NCBI GenBank assembly: GCA_965216585.1
Contig: CBDCGC010000003.1
Span: 2,790,001 to 2,854,000, forward strand
DNA: 64,000 nucleotides
Direction: 5' to 3'
Origin: CADEER01 sp965216585
GTDB lineage: Bacteria; Desulfobacterota; Binatia; HRBIN30; CADEER01
Numbering within the stretch: the first letter of the stretch is position 1; each line of letters begins with the position of its first letter. The translations under genes and the position numbers were made by a program. The notes below the pieces were generated by a model that saw nothing but the letters and a program-made list of their open reading frames with translations, did not search any database and was not told where the DNA came from. Positions 61,451-64,000 of this stretch are shown piece after piece.

Positions 61451-63568
61451 GTGCGCATCGGGTGGCGAAGTCGATTCCTCTGCGCCGGTTGGCTGACCGG
61501 CTTGGCGTTTGTCAGCGGTTGCAAGGGGGGCGACTCGAGCCACCTGCAGCCGGTCGTTCGCATTGGTGAGCAGCGCGGCGAGATCAAAGCAACGGTCGGC
61601 GACGAAACCCGCTATGTCCTGTCGGAAATTCGACGCGGGCCGTTCATGTTTGCGACCGAAACGGAGTTTCCCCGTTCGGGCCCGCTGGTGCTCGAGCGCT
61701 CCGTTCCTCCCGTCTTCTCCGCCGAAGACCGGCTCGTCGTTGCTGCACGCGGACTTGGCGCCGGCGGCCGCTGGGTCGATCTTGCGGCCCAGGTGGTGCC
61801 ACTCGCGGCGCCGGAGAACGGCGGCGGGAAGGTAACGCTGGTTCTCGACACCGCCGCCGAGCTCGCCGGCCGGAGAACCAAGGTCATGGCGTCGGCATGG
61901 GTTCCGCACCCCGGTGGTCGATCGATCGACCGCTCGCGGCCGATCGAAGTTCCGCCCGGTGCCATCCTCGAGGTCGGCGGCGGCTTCCCCGCAGCCGGGC
62001 GCGGCCAGGGTGACGTTCGCTTTACCGTATCGGTATGCCGGGCCAACGAGTGTCAGCCGGTGTTGGATGAGACGGTTGGCGGCGCGAGTGCGGCGTGGTC
62101 GGATTGGCGAGTTCAGCTCGACGATTTCGCTGGCGAAACGGTGACGTGTGTCTTCGAGACGACGCTGCGCTCGCCCGATGAGAAGGCATTTTCGCTGGCC
62201 GTGTGGTCGCGTCCGGTCATGTATGCGCCGAAGCCAGTGCGTCGCGCGCGCCCCAACGTCATCCTGCTTTCGATTGATACGCTCGGCGCCGATCATCTTT
62301 CGACGTACGGATCGGCGCGCGACACCGCGCCCATGCTGGGGAAGTGGTTCGAGGAGGACGGCGTCGTTTTCGACCACTTGGTGGCGGCGGCGACGACGAC
62401 CGGACCCTCGCATATGACGATCTTCACTTCCCTTGTTCCAACCGTGCACGGCGTCACCAAGCGGCCGGCGGTGAGGTCGCCGGCGCCGATCACGCTTGCC
62501 GAGGTGCTGCGCCGGCACGGCTACGCAACTGCCGCGGTCACCGAAAACGGGCCGCTGCACGCCGGCTGGGGCTTCAGCCGCGGCTTTGATTCGTATGTGG
62601 AGAACAAGAGTGCGGACGTGATGCTGCCCGAGGGGCATGTCGCGGCAACGCTCGGGCGCGCCGAGCGGTGGCTGCGCCGCAACGGCGATCGACCCTTCTT
62701 TCTCTTTCTGCATACCTTCGAGGTGCACTACCCCTACGCGCCGCCGGCGCGCTATGCCGCGCTCTTTGGCGGCAGTCAGCGGCGCCCGGGGCTGCCGCCC
62801 GAGTACTCCGATGTTCTCTACGACCGCGAAATCCGCCACGTCGACGACCAGATGGACCGCTTTCTGACCAAGCTCGAGGCATCGCGTGCTCTGGAGCGGA
62901 CGATCGTCATCGTCACGTCGGACCACGGCGAAGAGTTTCTCGAGCATGGGCTGATCGGTCACGGCGTCAATCTGCATCCGGAGGTGTTACGGGTGCCGCT
63001 GTTGGTGCGCGGCCCGGGCATCCGCGGTGGTCGGCGCATCGCCTCTCCGGTCGGTCACAGCGATATCATGCCGACGATTCTCGAGCTGATCGGTCTGCCG
63101 CCGGCCGATGTGACGATGGGCCGCAGTCTGGCGCCGCTGCTCGCCGGTGCAGTGGAGACGGTGGAAGATGTACCGCTGTATTCCGAAGCCTGGTATGCGA
63201 CAGCGATGGGGCCGCAAGGGAAGACGTTCAAGGTCGAGCAACCGCGCATCGCAGTGCGTCTGGGCAACCGAAAGCTGGTACGCATCAACGACGATGGTGG
63301 ATTTGCGTACCGCTACTACCATCTGAGCAACGATCCGCAGGAACACACAGATGTCTACCTAGAGCACGCCGATGAGGTTGCCGACTTGCAGCGACTGCTC
63401 GCCCGCTACGAACCGTCGATGAACGGTGTTCGCCGCGGCGCCGAAGCAGCGCGCCGCCGTTTTGACGAGAGCGCCGGCCAGACGGCCGCGCGCGGCGACG
63501 AGGCCGGGGGAATCGACGTCGACCCCGCGGTGCGCGAGAAACTGCGCGCGCTGGGCTACGTCGAGTGA
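61451..63568 (+). CDS. Sulfatase-fold lipoprotein (alkaline phosphatase superfamily, Thr nucleophile)
   Basis: A GTG start gives 705 residues with a lipobox ending FVSGC (Cys24). Residues ~35-255 are a beta-rich domain and ~260-640 a sulfatase fold: PNVILLSIDTLGADHLSTYG, TTTGPSHMTIFTS with Thr317 at the nucleophile position instead of the Cys/Ser-x-Pro-x-Arg of formylglycine sulfatases, VTSDHGEEFLEHG and HSDIMPTILELIGLP. The missing CxPxR means it is not a classic arylsulfatase; a phosphodiesterase or phosphoglycerol/phosphoethanolamine transferase-like role is possible. It is placed between a fatty acid hydroxylase and a P-type ATPase gene. Confidence 0.87.
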   Translation: MRIGWRSRFLCAGWLTGLAFVSGCKGGDSSHLQPVVRIGEQRGEIKATVGDETRYVLSEIRRGPFMFATETEFPRSGPLVLERSVPPVFSAEDRLVVAARGLGAGGRWVDLAAQVVPLAAPENGGGKVTLVLDTAAELAGRRTKVMASAWVPHPGGRSIDRSRPIEVPPGAILEVGGGFPAAGRGQGDVRFTVSVCRANECQPVLDETVGGASAAWSDWRVQLDDFAGETVTCVFETTLRSPDEKAFSLAVWSRPVMYAPKPVRRARPNVILLSIDTLGADHLSTYGSARDTAPMLGKWFEEDGVVFDHLVAAATTTGPSHMTIFTSLVPTVHGVTKRPAVRSPAPITLAEVLRRHGYATAAVTENGPLHAGWGFSRGFDSYVENKSADVMLPEGHVAATLGRAERWLRRNGDRPFFLFLHTFEVHYPYAPPARYAALFGGSQRRPGLPPEYSDVLYDREIRHVDDQMDRFLTKLEASRALERTIVIVTSDHGEEFLEHGLIGHGVNLHPEVLRVPLLVRGPGIRGGRRIASPVGHSDIMPTILELIGLPPADVTMGRSLAPLLAGAVETVEDVPLYSEAWYATAMGPQGKTFKVEQPRIAVRLGNRKLVRINDDGGFAYRYYHLSNDPQEHTDVYLEHADEVADLQRLLARYEPSMNGVRRGAEAARRRFDESAGQTAARGDEAGGIDVDPAVREKLRALGYVE

Positions 63569-63574
63569 CCGTCC

Positions 63575-64000
63575 ATGGCGAGTGACCCGGTCTGCGGCAT
63601 GACCGTCGACCCCGAGACGGCGGCGGCGCGGGTCGCGCACGCTGGCACCGACTATTACTTTTGCGCCGAGCGTTGTGCGCAGCGCTTCGCCGCCGATCCG
63701 CAGCACTTCCTCTCCGGCGAGGCAGCGGCCGCGGACCCCGGCGTCGGGTCGGCGGTCGCTTTCTTCGTCTGCCCAATGGATCCGGAGGTGCGGCAGCGCG
63801 GACCGGGGGCTTGCCCGGTATGTGGAATGGCGCTGGAACCGGAGGCCGCCGGTGCGGCCGACGACTCGGAGCTGCGCGAGATGACGAGGCGCTTTTTCGC
63901 AGCAGCGGCTCTCGCCGTACCGGTGGTCGTCTTGGCGATGGGCGACATGGTGCTGCCCGGCCGCCCCGTGGCGCGCGCCCTCGGTGGCTATGGCAAATGG
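63575..64000 (+). CDS. Copper-type P-type ATPase with YHS and zinc-ribbon-like heads (3' partial)
   Basis: The start lies six bases after the sulfatase stop. The visible 142 residues contain a YHS domain (DPVCGMTVDPETAAARVAHA, YYFCAERCAQRF) and a heavy-metal-binding domain (CPMDPEVRQRGPGACPVCGM), then the first membrane helix (FAAAALAVPVVVLAM). This is the N-terminal layout of copper-exporting P1B ATPases. The catalytic DKTGT and CPC motifs lie beyond the window edge. Confidence 0.88.
   Translation, partial: MASDPVCGMTVDPETAAARVAHAGTDYYFCAERCAQRFAADPQHFLSGEAAAADPGVGSAVAFFVCPMDPEVRQRGPGACPVCGMALEPEAAGAADDSELREMTRRFFAAAALAVPVVVLAMGDMVLPGRPVARALGGYGKW

Overview
The window is GC-rich, densely coded bacterial DNA with short gaps and many 4-base start/stop overlaps (ATGA or GTGA). 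No rRNA, tRNA, CRISPR array or intact insertion sequence was seen. The gene mix (an 11-heme cytochrome with a DGDG-type dockerin-like head, a BamA-like barrel protein, a YdbH/YdbL pair, an F420-type oxidoreductase, ergothioneine and tungstate uptake genes) suggests a Gram-negative bacterium of deltaproteobacterial grade (Desulfobacterota, Binatota or Myxococcota-like). That placement is inference.

1-12.9 kb: part of an aryl-polyene-type pigment cluster, entered midway. On the plus strand are an AMP-ligase/hot-dog dehydratase fusion (cut by the window edge), a GT2 glycosyltransferase, an LpxL-like acyltransferase, a second dehydratase, a FabG-type ketoreductase, a flavoprotein with the halogenase signature WxWxIP, and a membrane protein. 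On the minus strand are a ketosynthase and a chain-length-factor-like protein, preceded by an M1-peptidase-like/outer-membrane-barrel protein with no recognisable HEXXH. Between the two arms sits a toxin-antitoxin patch: an intact parDE pair, then two decayed antitoxin genes.

13-31 kb: mostly housekeeping and stress genes. These are RsmE, DAHP synthase, a tyrosine phosphatase, BolA beside a glutaredoxin/A-type-like/rhodanese fusion, an Fpg/Nei glycosylase and EgtB. A GT4/methyltransferase/toroid-protein operon follows, then a second methyltransferase, a secreted DUF255 thioredoxin-fold protein, a TfoX-like protein, endonuclease V with a Na/Pi cotransporter, a palindromic MITE-like repeat, a serine hydrolase and a lone GspH/FimT-type pseudopilin.

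31-43 kb: one long minus-strand run. In order of transcription it reads MAPEG protein, citrate synthase, Lhr-like helicase (no standard start codon ahead of its Walker A motif), LOG protein, tungstate ABC transporter (tupA, tupB, tupC), DUF4185 lipoprotein, HugZ-like protein and BASS transporter.

43-64 kb: a D-2-hydroxyacid dehydrogenase, an MBOAT protein, an SDR, a nucleotidyltransferase/small-protein pair, YdbH-like and DUF1318 (YdbL-like) envelope proteins, an MscS channel, a FAD oxidoreductase, an LLM oxidoreductase, the undecaheme cytochrome, PyrE with an overlapping small gene, and AsnRS. The window ends in a MarR-led putative operon (MarR, fatty acid hydroxylase, sulfatase-fold lipoprotein, copper-type P-ATPase) whose promoter carries a perfect palindrome overlapping the MarR start codon.
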